Source: Actinomycetes bacterium
GTDB taxonomy: Bacteria > Actinomycetota > Acidimicrobiia > Spongiisociales > UBA5794
Assembly: GCA_024640745.1 (NCBI GenBank)
Contig: JAHEEL010000015.1
Location: forward strand, 1 to 20,412
Length of the DNA: 20,412 nt
Direction of reading: 5' to 3'
Position numbers and translations under genes: made by a program. The notes beneath the pieces are model-generated. The model had not been told where the DNA came from. It did no database searches and saw nothing but the letters and a program-made list of their open reading frames with translations. This document shows, one piece after another, positions 7,849 through 13,723 of this stretch (positions within the stretch are counted from its first letter, which is position 1; the number at the start of each line of letters is the position of its first letter).

Positions 7849-7854
7849 ACCGTA
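7849..7854 (-). promoter_or_regulatory. Putative -10 element for leaderless comM mRNA
   Basis: Reading the minus strand, TACGGT is followed by six bases and then the comM ATG. With the usual 6-7 base spacing from -10 to transcript start, the mRNA would begin at or next to the start codon. No Shine-Dalgarno sequence or clear -35 is visible. Confidence 0.5.
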
Positions 7855-7879
7855 CGTCGGCCGGACGACACGAACCAGG

Positions 7880-7910
7880 GGGCCGATCGCCCAAGCCGAA
7901 CGGGCGGCCC
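7880..7910. other. GC-rich imperfect inverted repeat between divergent genes
   Basis: The outer GGGC (7880-7883) can pair with GCCC (7907-7910), and the inner CGCCC (7888-7892) with GGGCG (7902-7906). The left arm has a CGAT bulge and the loop has nine bases, giving about nine G-C-rich pairs in all. It lies in the 142-base gap between comM and the small membrane gene. It is not followed by a T run and is not placed as a terminator for either gene, so an operator or leader structure is possible. The rest of the gap shows only the promoters. Confidence 0.35.
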
Positions 7911-7984
7911 GACGGCCAGGGAATTCTCCTCTGGCACGGACGGGCCGGGCGAGAGATACTGATTAGAGCGACCGGAGGGTCCCC

Positions 7985-8206
7985 ATGCAGGTCTTCATTG
8001 GGCTGCTGCTCTTGGTCGGCGGTCTCATCGCCGTTGCTTCGGCATTGCCGTTGACGCACCACCTTGCGCGGCTGATGCCGCAGTGGAGCTTCAGCCGGGG
8101 CGACATCGAACGCTTGGCCTCGACGACGTTCCTCACGGCGTTCCTCGGTCTTCTGGCTGCCCTATCCGGCGCCATGATCCTGCTGCTCGCCGTGGTGTCG
8201 TCGTAG
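7985..8206 (+). CDS. Small membrane protein, two predicted helices (73 aa)
   Basis: I do not recognise a family. The 73-residue product has a hydrophobic N-terminal helix (about residues 2-24, FIGLLLLVGGLIAVASAL), a short polar loop with charged residues (about 25-45), and a second hydrophobic helix (about 46-70, FLTAFLGLLAALSGAMILLL). GGAGGG lies 4-9 bases before the ATG, a good ribosome-binding site. A GATACT hexamer at 7955-7960 could serve as -10 with a leader of about 18 bases. The gene is divergent from comM and convergent with the next small membrane gene, 31 bases away. An integral inner-membrane peptide is the only supportable call. Confidence 0.72.
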   Translation: MQVFIGLLLLVGGLIAVASALPLTHHLARLMPQWSFSRGDIERLASTTFLTAFLGLLAALSGAMILLLAVVSS

Positions 8207-8237
8207 AGCGTCACGAGAGCCGACGGAGCTGATCTCG

Positions 8238-8558
8238 TCAAAGCTTCTGCCCACGATGCCAGATCGTGGAACGCGGGGAGCCGTGGAACGGGCGCGGTGC
8301 CGCGAACCCGTCCTTCTCGGCTTCCTCCCCCGCCTCGGCCTGGTCCGCCTCGGTCTGCTCCGTGACCTGCTCGTCGATCACGTGCGTGATCGACGGCTGA
8401 TAGATCTCCTCGAGCAGTCCCAGCGATTGCGGCCGGGGCCGATCCTTGGTTCGGTAGTAGACCCAGCCGCGCCGCTCGGCCCACGTGAGGATGAGGTGCC
8501 CGCCGACCGCCACGGCAGCCAGGCCGAGGACCACACCGATGAGCACCAACCAGAGCAT
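8238..8558 (-). CDS. Small single-span membrane protein (about 106 aa)
   Basis: I do not recognise a family. One N-terminal hydrophobic helix (about residues 1-23, LWLVLIGVVLGLAAVAVG) is followed by WAERRGWVYYRTKDR and a soluble tail of about 75 residues with a strongly acidic patch (EQTEADQAEAGEEAEKD). It is probably an anchored protein with a cytoplasmic tail, since the residues just after the helix are basic. ATG 8558 is the likely start. A GTG at 8564 in frame would add two residues. Six bases before ATG 8558 is GACCAT, a weak version of the leaderless -10 seen at other genes here. It is convergent with the 73-residue membrane gene. Confidence 0.68.
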   Translation of the reverse strand: MLWLVLIGVVLGLAAVAVGGHLILTWAERRGWVYYRTKDRPRPQSLGLLEEIYQPSITHVIDEQVTEQTEADQAEAGEEAEKDGFAAPRPFHGSPRSTIWHRGQKL

Positions 8559-8629
8559 GGTCACATGGTCGCACGACCGGGCCGATACGCGGCCCAGCCG
8601 GCCGCCGCAGCGGCCTTCGCTGAGCCGAT

Positions 8630-9406
8630 TCAGCGTCCTTTGAAGTCGGGCGGCCGCTTCTGGAAGAAGGCCGCGGCTCCCTCCAGGAGGTCTTCCGAGC
8701 CCAAGAGCTTCGCCTGCGCCTGTTCCTCGAATGCCAGCGCCTCTTCAAATGCCATTCCGGACGACCGATCGAGAGCCACCTTGATGGCTTGCTGGGCCAG
8801 CGGAGCGCCGTCCGCAAGCACCTCGGCCATCTCTTGTGCCGCCACCTCGAGGTCATCGGCGCCGACAACCGACGTCACCAGGCCGATCGTCAGGGCCTCC
8901 TCGGCCTCGACGACCCTCCCCGAGAGGGCGATTTCGCGGGCACGAGCGAGGCCCACGAGCCGGGGAAGCAGCCAAGTACCACCGAAGTCAAGCGTGAGCC
9001 CCCGCTTCACGAAGATCTCGGCAAGGCGCACACGGTCTGTTGCGATCACGATGTCGCACCCGAGTGCGAGGTTCATTCCCGCGCCGACGGCAACGCCGTC
9101 GACGGCAGCGATCGTTGGCTTGGTGATCCGATGCAAGGCAGTGGCGGCGCGGTTCGGGCGCTGCATGTATTCGAGGTTGGCCGCCGGGGTACCGAAGCCC
9201 GAGAAATCGGCACCGAGATCGGCGCCGGCGCAGAAGTCACCATCGGCACCGGTGAGCACCATGACCCGCTGTGCGGACACCTCGAACGCATCGAACGCAT
9301 CGGCGAGCTCGTCCCACCCGGTCCTGGGAACGGCGTTCTTCGCTCCGGGCGAAGACATGGTGACCCACCGACACCTCCCCCGGTCCTCCACGGCAACAAA
9401 CGACAT
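8630..9406 (-). CDS. Enoyl-CoA hydratase/isomerase-family protein (crotonase fold)
   Basis: This 258-residue protein is a crotonase-superfamily enzyme acting on acyl-CoA thioesters in the cytoplasm. The CoA/oxyanion loop FCAGADL is at residues 58-64, and the second oxyanion segment VAVGAGMNLALGCD at 105-118. By my alignment to rat mitochondrial enoyl-CoA hydratase, the two catalytic glutamates (Glu144 and Glu164) correspond to Asn112 and Phe132. The sequence instead has Asp140 in TLDFGGTWLLPRL, a pattern like PaaG-type and other CoA isomerases. A hydratase label should therefore be treated with caution; isomerase activity on an unsaturated or aromatic-derived CoA ester is possible but the substrate is unknown. 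No beta-oxidation genes adjoin it, so it seems to be transcribed alone. Confidence 0.9.
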   Translation of the reverse strand: MSFVAVEDRGRCRWVTMSSPGAKNAVPRTGWDELADAFDAFEVSAQRVMVLTGADGDFCAGADLGADFSGFGTPAANLEYMQRPNRAATALHRITKPTIAAVDGVAVGAGMNLALGCDIVIATDRVRLAEIFVKRGLTLDFGGTWLLPRLVGLARAREIALSGRVVEAEEALTIGLVTSVVGADDLEVAAQEMAEVLADGAPLAQQAIKVALDRSSGMAFEEALAFEEQAQAKLLGSEDLLEGAAAFFQKRPPDFKGR

Positions 9407-9412
9407 GACCCG

Positions 9413-9418
9413 AAGCTA
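9413..9418 (-). promoter_or_regulatory. Putative -10 element for leaderless crotonase-family mRNA
   Basis: On the minus strand TAGCTT is followed by six bases (CGGGTC) and the ATG at 9406, which fits a transcript starting at the start codon. No Shine-Dalgarno sequence is convincing and no -35 is recognisable. Confidence 0.5.
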
Positions 9419-9489
9419 GCACCAGAGGGAGCTCCGGGAGACTGCATCCCGAAGATGAGGCTGCGCGCGGGCCCCCTTCTGTCGGCAAG

Positions 9490-9508
9490 ACGTAGCGGTG
9501 CGCTACGT
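9490..9508. promoter_or_regulatory. 19-bp palindrome over the promoter of the 36-aa/69-aa pair
   Basis: ACGTAGCG and CGCTACGT form a perfect 8-bp inverted repeat around a GTG centre. The right arm overlaps the putative -10 TACGTT (9504-9509), which is seven bases before the ATG at 9517 and fits a leaderless start. A symmetric site over a -10 is a typical position for a dimeric repressor. The remaining gap (9407-9489) contains a second small hairpin, CGGGA with TCCCG at 9435-9451, and nothing else I can name. Confidence 0.5.
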
Positions 9509-9516
9509 TGGTGCTC

Positions 9517-9627
9517 ATGGGATTCAATCCGTTCCGGGACCAGCAGCGATCAGGAACCGACATCGCCGTTGTCGCCGTGTTCGTGGTGCTGATCATCGCG
9601 GCTGTCGGGTGGGGTTTCTTCGGGTGA
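9517..9627 (+). CDS. 36-aa single-span membrane peptide
   Basis: The peptide begins MGFNPFRDQQRSGTD, a short basic/polar head, followed by one hydrophobic helix (about residues 15-34, IAVVAVFVVLIIAAVGW) and ends GFFG. The positive head suggests the N-terminus is in the cytoplasm. Support comes from its placement: ATG is seven bases after a TACGTT -10-like element within a palindrome, and its stop overlaps the GTG of the following gene by four bases (GTGA). I do not recognise a family. It is shorter than many gene finders accept and could be missed. Confidence 0.6.
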   Translation: MGFNPFRDQQRSGTDIAVVAVFVVLIIAAVGWGFFG

Positions 9628-9833
9628 TCCCCGACGACGAATCGGTTCACCCCGTCCAGCCCTATCAGGCCGACAAGGCCTACGTGTGCCCGGGGTGTGA
9701 CCTGTGGATCGAGCCGGGCGTCGGCCACCTCGTCGTCGTGCCGAAGCTCGATCCTGATCTGCGCCGGCACTGGCATCGCGGATGCTGGTTCAAGGAGCAG
9801 CGCCGTCGCCACGGCTCAACCGACGTCGTGTAG
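9624..9833 (+). CDS. 69-aa Cys/His-rich (probable zinc-binding) protein
   Basis: Starting at GTG 9624 the product is 69 residues. A CPGC knuckle (Cys22, Cys25) is followed by His35 in GVGHLVVVP, then RRHWHRGCW with His49, His51 and Cys54, enough ligands for a zinc site. The tail is basic. From memory, small actinobacterial proteins with CPGC, a central GxxH and RRHWHxxCW form a widespread uncharacterised family, some mislabelled as ATP/GTP-binding proteins; a search would be needed to confirm this. The start is chosen because the region upstream in this frame overlaps the 36-aa membrane gene and has no family character. It is coupled to that gene by GTGA and overlaps the 3' end of yraN tail to tail by 18 bases. 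Confidence 0.75.
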   Translation: MIPDDESVHPVQPYQADKAYVCPGCDLWIEPGVGHLVVVPKLDPDLRRHWHRGCWFKEQRRRHGSTDVV

Positions 9834-10145
9834 CCATCGGACGATCGCGTCGCTCGGTGTCAACTCAACGGCGACCAGATCGATACGCCGGATGCCGAGG
9901 ATGAGCGCTGCGCGTCGCGAACGCGCACGCTTCACGTCATCGAAGTTCTCCCACGGCCGGCTGTCGGCGCCGATTCCCGTCTTCACCTCGACGGCGATGT
10001 CTGCAGCCGACCACTGGATCACGAGATCGATCTCGTCGCGTCCGACCTGGACGTTGCGATCGACGATGGTGGCGCCGCGCCGCTCGAGAAAACGCGCCGC
10101 AACCACTTCACCCGTTGCTCCGACCGTCATGCGGCGCGTCGACAT
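9816..10145 (-). CDS. yraN: UPF0102/YraN family protein (nuclease-like fold)
   Basis: The 109-residue product has the YraN signature: GATGEVVAARFLERRGA (residues 9-25), RNVQVGRDEIDLV (30-42) and AVEVKTG (51-57). The acidic Glu38/Asp40 and Glu53-x-Lys55 pattern matches the PD-(D/E)xK nuclease-like fold of this family, whose cellular role is not established. In mycobacteria yraN lies directly upstream of comM; here the two are separated by about 2 kb. It is 32 bases downstream of the DUF2469 gene and is the last gene of that operon. Its end overlaps the convergent 69-aa gene by 18 bases around a CGACGTCG palindrome. Confidence 0.9.
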   Translation of the reverse strand: MSTRRMTVGATGEVVAARFLERRGATIVDRNVQVGRDEIDLVIQWSAADIAVEVKTGIGADSRPWENFDDVKRARSRRAALILGIRRIDLVAVELTPSDAIVRWLHDVG

Positions 10146-10177
10146 TGCGCCATGGTGTCACCGGGGTGTGACGAGAA

Positions 10178-10474
10178 TCAGAACTCCGAAGGAATGTCGG
10201 TCTCTTCGATGTTGACGTCCCGGAATGTCATCACCCGGACGCGCTTGACGAACCGGGCGGGTCGGAACATGTCCCACACCCATGCATCCTCGAGTTCGAG
10301 CTCGAAATAGACGGAGCCATCGGCGGAGCGAGTGTTCATCTCGACGCGATTGGCGAGATAGAAGCGGCGCTCAGTCTCAACGACGTAACGGAACATCGGG
10401 AGGACGTCGCGGTACTCGCGGTAGATCTGCAACTCCACGTCGGTTTCATACCGCTCGAGATCCTCTTCGCCCAC
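10178..10474 (-). CDS. DUF2469 family protein
   Basis: This 98-residue protein closely matches the actinobacterial DUF2469 family (mycobacterial Rv2901c type). The conserved blocks EDLERYETDVELQIYREYRD, YVVETERRFYLANRVE and the run from DAWVWDMFRPARFVKRVRV to the end are all recognisable. The family is small, soluble and of unknown function, and is nearly always found near lepB, rnhB and yraN. The GTG at 10474 is preceded by GGGAGGG, a good ribosome-binding site 7-8 bases away. In mycobacteria rnhB lies between lepB and this gene; here only 62 bases separate them, so rnhB is absent at this place. Confidence 0.92.
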   Translation of the reverse strand: MGEEDLERYETDVELQIYREYRDVLPMFRYVVETERRFYLANRVEMNTRSADGSVYFELELEDAWVWDMFRPARFVKRVRVMTFRDVNIEETDIPSEF

Positions 10475-10536
10475 TCGCTTCCCTCCCGTCAGTTAGGCGT
10501 GCCGATGCTACCGGTCGCGTGCTGATAAGCCGATCA

Positions 10537-11229
10537 CTACAAGCCGGACCAACGCGAGACCGGCCACATGATGACGAACGCCCGCCCGACAACGGTATCG
10601 GTGGGCACCGATCCGAAGTAGCGGCTGTCCTGGCTCGAGTTGCGGTTGTCGCCCATCACGAACATCTCGCCGCTCGGAACCACGATCGGTCCGAAATCCG
10701 GCATCACGGACCCATTCTTGAGGTAGGGCTCTTCGATGGGGCGCCCGTCGATCAGCACCTGGTTGTCGATGATCTCGACACGTTCCCCCGGAAGGCCGAT
10801 CACTCGCTTGATGAACTCGGTTCGGGGAACGGACAGGCCAATGGCCTCGGTGATGCTGCGGCGAGCGGCCTCGAACAGCGACTCCTGCGGGGCCTCGTCG
10901 GCCCGCGGATCGTCGAATACGACAACCTGGCCGCGCTGCAGGTCGCCGAAGCGGTACGCCAGCTTGTTGACCATGACGCGGTCGTTGATCTGAAGCGTGT
11001 CCTCCATCGACGACGAAGGGATCCAGAATGCTTGAAAGAAGAACGTCTTGATGATGACGGCGATGGCCAGGGCCGCAATGACGAGAAGCGGCAGCTCGAG
11101 CCAGAATGGGAGCGCATGCTTCTTCGACGCAGGGGCGTCTTCGGCATCTGCCGGTACCGAAGCGGGGCCGGGGTCGGGCGCAGTCACAGGTTCCACCCTA
11201 CCGCCGGGATCAACCAATCCGCCGCTCAC
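10537..11229 (-). CDS. lepB: Signal peptidase I
   Basis: Type I signal peptidase removes signal peptides from exported proteins at the outer face of the membrane. With the start at GTG 11229 it has 230 residues: a Pro/Ala-rich cytoplasmic leader of about 38 residues, one membrane helix (about residues 41-62), then the catalytic domain. The Ser/Lys dyad is visible: nucleophile Ser74 in WIPSSSMEDTL and Lys141 in FIKRVIGLPGE. The conserved box GDNRNSSQDSR is near residue 193. GTG 11229 overlaps the stop of the upstream glycosylase gene as GTGA, so it is preferred to the start at 11256, which would overlap that gene by 31 bases. The order rplS-lepB is conserved, although a glycosylase gene is inserted between them here. 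Confidence 0.94.
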   Translation of the reverse strand: MSGGLVDPGGRVEPVTAPDPGPASVPADAEDAPASKKHALPFWLELPLLVIAALAIAVIIKTFFFQAFWIPSSSMEDTLQINDRVMVNKLAYRFGDLQRGQVVVFDDPRADEAPQESLFEAARRSITEAIGLSVPRTEFIKRVIGLPGERVEIIDNQVLIDGRPIEEPYLKNGSVMPDFGPIVVPSGEMFVMGDNRNSSQDSRYFGSVPTDTVVGRAFVIMWPVSRWSGL

Positions 11230-11882
11230 GATCGGCCGCCGAGATACTCGTGCCACAACAGACGCGCAGCAATCGCCCGGAGCGGACGCCAGGCACGCGC
11301 CCGCTCGTTGGCGGTATCGGCATCGGGGACATCGGCAAGCCCGTAGACACGGAAGATCGACACCTGCAACGCCCGGTCACCGGGCGGCCAGGCATCCGGG
11401 CGGCGCAGCGCAAATAGGAGATAGCACGAGGCGGTCCACGGACCGATCCCGCGGATCGACCGCAAGCGATTGATCGCTATCTCGTCCTGCGCCGTCTCGA
11501 GCGCATCGAGGTCGATCGACCCTTCGACCAGTCCTTCGGCGAGGCCTCGCGCATAGCCGGCCTTCTGACGGGAGAAGCCGATCCCCTTGAGTTGGTCATC
11601 GTCGAGGGCGAGCACCGTTGTCGGCTCGACGGAGCCAACGGCGGCCTGCAACTTGCGGTAGGCGGCGTCGGCCGACGCCAGGGAGACCTGTTGCTCGAGA
11701 ATGAGCCGGAGCATCGTTGCGAATCCCGGCTTGCGTGCCCACAGGGGTGGAATGCCGTTGCGAGCGACGAGTCCCGCAAGCACCGGGTCGGTGTCGGCGA
11801 GAGCAATGGTGCTCTCGGCAAGGGCGGCGTCGTCGAGCGGCGCAACAGCGACCCGCCGGGACGACGGGTCGTGTTCGATCAC
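11226..11882 (-). CDS. AlkA-like DNA-3-methyladenine glycosylase (HhH-GPD)
   Basis: This base-excision DNA glycosylase of the HhH-GPD superfamily would remove alkylated bases from DNA. In the 218-residue protein, ILEQQVSLASADAAYRKL (about residues 61-78) is the usual AlkA/MPG segment. The helix-hairpin-helix lies at about 139-152 (RLRSIRGIGPWTAS), and the catalytic Asp is Asp169 in WPPGDRAL, aligned with AlkA Asp238. It lacks the N-terminal beta domain of E. coli AlkA, like many shorter family members. The start is GTG 11882, 20 bases downstream of the rplS stop, and the gene overlaps lepB by GTGA. Its place in a ribosomal/secretion operon is unusual and suggests constitutive expression. Confidence 0.9.
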   Translation of the reverse strand: MIEHDPSSRRVAVAPLDDAALAESTIALADTDPVLAGLVARNGIPPLWARKPGFATMLRLILEQQVSLASADAAYRKLQAAVGSVEPTTVLALDDDQLKGIGFSRQKAGYARGLAEGLVEGSIDLDALETAQDEIAINRLRSIRGIGPWTASCYLLFALRRPDAWPPGDRALQVSIFRVYGLADVPDADTANERARAWRPLRAIAARLLWHEYLGGRS

Positions 11883-11902
11883 AGCGGGCCGTTCGGCAGC
11901 GA

Positions 11903-12247
11903 TCAGTCGCGCTTCTCCTTGATCCGCGTGGCCTTGCCGACGCGGTCACGGAGGTAGTACAGCTTGGCGCGGCGGACATCGCCGCGACGGAGCACCTCGA
12001 TCTTCTGAATGATCGGGGCGTGCACGGGGAAAATGCGTTCGACGCCAACGCCGAAACTGACCTTGCGGACGGTGAATGTCTCGCGGATGCCGCCACCCTT
12101 CCGGGCGATCACGACGCCTTCGAACGCCTGTGTCCGTTCGCGTCCGCCCTCGATCACGCGCACGTGCACGCGCACGGTGTCGCCCGGACCAAAGTCCGGG
12201 ATGTCGTCGCGCAGCTGGGCGCCCTCGATCTGGTCGAGCGTATTCAC
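11903..12247 (-). CDS. rplS: 50S ribosomal protein L19
   Basis: L19 lies at the subunit interface of the large subunit. The 114-residue product has the full family pattern: DIPDFGPGDTVRVHVRV, the RTQAFEGVVIARKGGGI loop, ETFTVRK and VERIFPVHAP. The C-terminus is KLYYLRDRVGKATRIKEK. The start is GTG 12247, eight bases after GGAGG, which gives the normal L19 length; the open frame continues far upstream but without L19 character. A TACCAT -10-like element lies about 37 bases upstream, so rplS may have its own promoter besides read-through from trmD. Confidence 0.97.
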   Translation of the reverse strand: MNTLDQIEGAQLRDDIPDFGPGDTVRVHVRVIEGGRERTQAFEGVVIARKGGGIRETFTVRKVSFGVGVERIFPVHAPIIQKIEVLRRGDVRRAKLYYLRDRVGKATRIKEKRD

Positions 12248-12283
12248 GGGGTCCTCCAAGAGAGGCGGAAGGAGCGAAACAGG

Positions 12284-12289
12284 ATGGTA
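12284..12289 (-). promoter_or_regulatory. Putative -10 element for rplS
   Basis: TACCAT on the minus strand would start transcription near 12277 and give a leader of about 30 bases containing the GGAGG site before GTG 12247. The -35 region is weak. Unlike most promoters here, this one fits a leadered mRNA. Confidence 0.35.
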
Positions 12290-12313
12290 GCAAAGCGGGA
12301 ACCTAACGGGCGG

Positions 12314-12348
12314 AGTCTCACGTCGCGAGTGGCCGTTCGCGAGTCGCC
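12314..12348. repeat. Degenerate 7-bp tandem repeat, five units
   Basis: Five consecutive heptamers can be read as AGTCTCA, CGTCGCG, AGTGGCC, GTTCGCG and AGTCGCC. The pattern is loose but keeps a 7-base period with GTC near the start of several units. It lies in the 152-base gap between trmD and rplS. Confidence 0.5.
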
Positions 12349-12374
12349 GCCGGGCCAACAGCGCCATCTCGACC

Positions 12375-12395
12375 GGGGACCGGAGACTGGAGACC
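12375..12395. repeat. 7-bp tandem repeat GGAGACC, three units
   Basis: GGGGACC, GGAGACT and GGAGACC follow each other and end four bases from the trmD stop codon. They are in the opposite orientation to the array at 12314-12348: GAGACT at 12383-12388 can pair with AGTCTC at 12314-12319. A large stem in the trmD-rplS transcript is therefore possible. Confidence 0.6.
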
Positions 12396-12399
12396 CTCC

Positions 12400-13062
12400 C
12401 TACTCCAACAAGTCCGGCCGACGCTCTCTCGTTCGCCCGAGCCGTTGCGCTTCGCGCCATTCGGCAACCTTCTCGTGGTCGCCCGAACGCAGCACGTCGG
12501 GGACCGCCCAGCCGCGAAACTCCGACGGCCGCGTGTACTGCGGCTCTTCGAGCAGGCCGTCGCGGAAGCTCTCCGTCTCGGTGGAGAGCGGGTTCCCGAC
12601 AACACCGGTGAGAAGACGGGTCACGCCCTCGATGATGGCGAGCGCGCCCACCTCGCCGCCGAGGAGTACGTAGTCGCCCAGAGACACCTCTTCGTCGATG
12701 AAATGCTCCGCGACGCGTTCGTCGACGCCTTCGTATCGTCCGCACACCAGGGTGAGGTCGTTGAGGGTCGCCCATCGGTCGAGTGTGTCCTGGTCAAGCG
12801 GCCGCCCGCCGGGTGTCAGAAGCACCCGGTGGGTCTCGTCAAGCGGGTCGAGTGCATCGGCGAGCGGTTCGACCATCATCACCATCCCGGCCCCCCCGCC
12901 GAATGGAGCGTCGTCCACCTGGCGATGCGCACCTTTGCCGTGCTCACGCAGATCGTGGAGGACCACCTCGAGGGTGCCGGCGGCGCGTGCCTTCCCCACA
13001 AGGCTTGTCTCGAGCGGCGACGAGAAGTACTCGGGGAAGATCGTGACGACGTTGATCCGCAT
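12400..13062 (-). CDS. trmD: tRNA (guanine37-N1)-methyltransferase
   Basis: TrmD methylates G37 next to the anticodon and prevents +1 frameshifting; it is a SPOUT enzyme with a trefoil knot. The 220-residue protein shows VVTIFPEYF at the start, RQVDDAPFGGGAGMVM (about residues 47-62) and LTPGGRPLDQ (82-91). The knot motifs are CGRYEGVDER (107-116) and SLGDYVLLGGE (127-137), followed by the DGLLEEPQYTRP segment (168-179). It begins its own unit with a leaderless-type promoter. The usual upstream neighbours rimM and rpsP are not here; a tetR gene ends 73 bases upstream, and that gap holds only the promoter. The C-terminus is slightly short of some homologues but complete. Confidence 0.97.
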   Translation of the reverse strand: MRINVVTIFPEYFSSPLETSLVGKARAAGTLEVVLHDLREHGKGAHRQVDDAPFGGGAGMVMMVEPLADALDPLDETHRVLLTPGGRPLDQDTLDRWATLNDLTLVCGRYEGVDERVAEHFIDEEVSLGDYVLLGGEVGALAIIEGVTRLLTGVVGNPLSTETESFRDGLLEEPQYTRPSEFRGWAVPDVLRSGDHEKVAEWREAQRLGRTRERRPDLLE

Positions 13063-13069
13063 GGGCGGG

Positions 13070-13075
13070 ATGCTA
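13070..13075 (-). promoter_or_regulatory. Putative -10 element for leaderless trmD mRNA
   Basis: On the minus strand TAGCAT is followed by seven bases (CCCGCCC) and the trmD ATG. No Shine-Dalgarno sequence is present, consistent with a transcript beginning at the start codon. Confidence 0.5.
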
Positions 13076-13135
13076 CCGACTCCGTTGCGCGGCCATGGCG
13101 AGCCCGCTTCCGCGATCTACGCGAGAACGGTGAGG

Positions 13136-13723
13136 TCAGGGGTCTGCCCGGAGGCCGTTCACGAGAAATGCCGCCGTTGCCTCCGCAATGGCGTGCACGT
13201 GCTGCTTGGGGTCGGGAACGTCCATCACTGCGCGCCCGCCCGCCATCATCGTTTCTTGGATGAGGCGGCCGACGACCGGCCCCGGCAACGCGCCGAACAC
13301 TCCCGAGGCCACGCCCGACCGATACACCTGCATGACCTCGTGGGAGAGCGCGTGGTGGGATGCGGCGATGGCCGCCTGCGCCTCGAGTGAGAGCCGCGGG
13401 ACCTCCGTGTGCAGGATCAGACCGAGATGGTCGGTGCCAACGAACTCCACGAATCGCACCGTCAGCTCGCGCAGGTGCACGTCGGGCGTCAGGCCGGGCG
13501 GGATCTCGGACAGGATCTCGTCGATCAGGACCGGCAGGTCACGCTGCACGAGCTGGACGAGGAGGTCTTCCTTGGACGCGAAGTGCTCGTAGAACGTGGT
13601 GCGGCCGATGTCGGCTTCAGCCGAGATGTCGGCATGCGACGTCTCCGCATAGCCGTACTCGCGAAAGAGCTGCGAAGCAGCATCGAAGAGCTCATCCCTC
13701 GTAGCGTCGGCGGTACGCTTCAT
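13136..13723 (-). CDS. TetR-family transcriptional regulator
   Basis: This 195-residue protein has a classic TetR N-terminal DNA-binding domain: TRDELFDAASQLFREYGYAE (about residues 8-27), then the helix-turn-helix ADISAEADIGRTTFYEHFAS (31-50), then KEDLL. The remaining 140 residues are helical, as expected for a ligand-binding/dimer domain, but the ligand cannot be read from sequence. Its ATG overlaps the cofH stop by four bases (ATGA), so it is co-transcribed with the FO-biosynthesis genes as the last cistron. Autoregulation of cofG-cofH-tetR is a reasonable inference. A palindromic operator is not obvious; the best candidates are the GAGGGTGT elements upstream of cofG. Confidence 0.92.
   Translation of the reverse strand: MKRTADATRDELFDAASQLFREYGYAETSHADISAEADIGRTTFYEHFASKEDLLVQLVQRDLPVLIDEILSEIPPGLTPDVHLRELTVRFVEFVGTDHLGLILHTEVPRLSLEAQAAIAASHHALSHEVMQVYRSGVASGVFGALPGPVVGRLIQETMMAGGRAVMDVPDPKQHVHAIAEATAAFLVNGLRADP

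Noticed and set aside
8207..8237. Terminator between the two convergent small membrane genes
   Set aside because: The 31-base gap has no convincing inverted repeat or T run.
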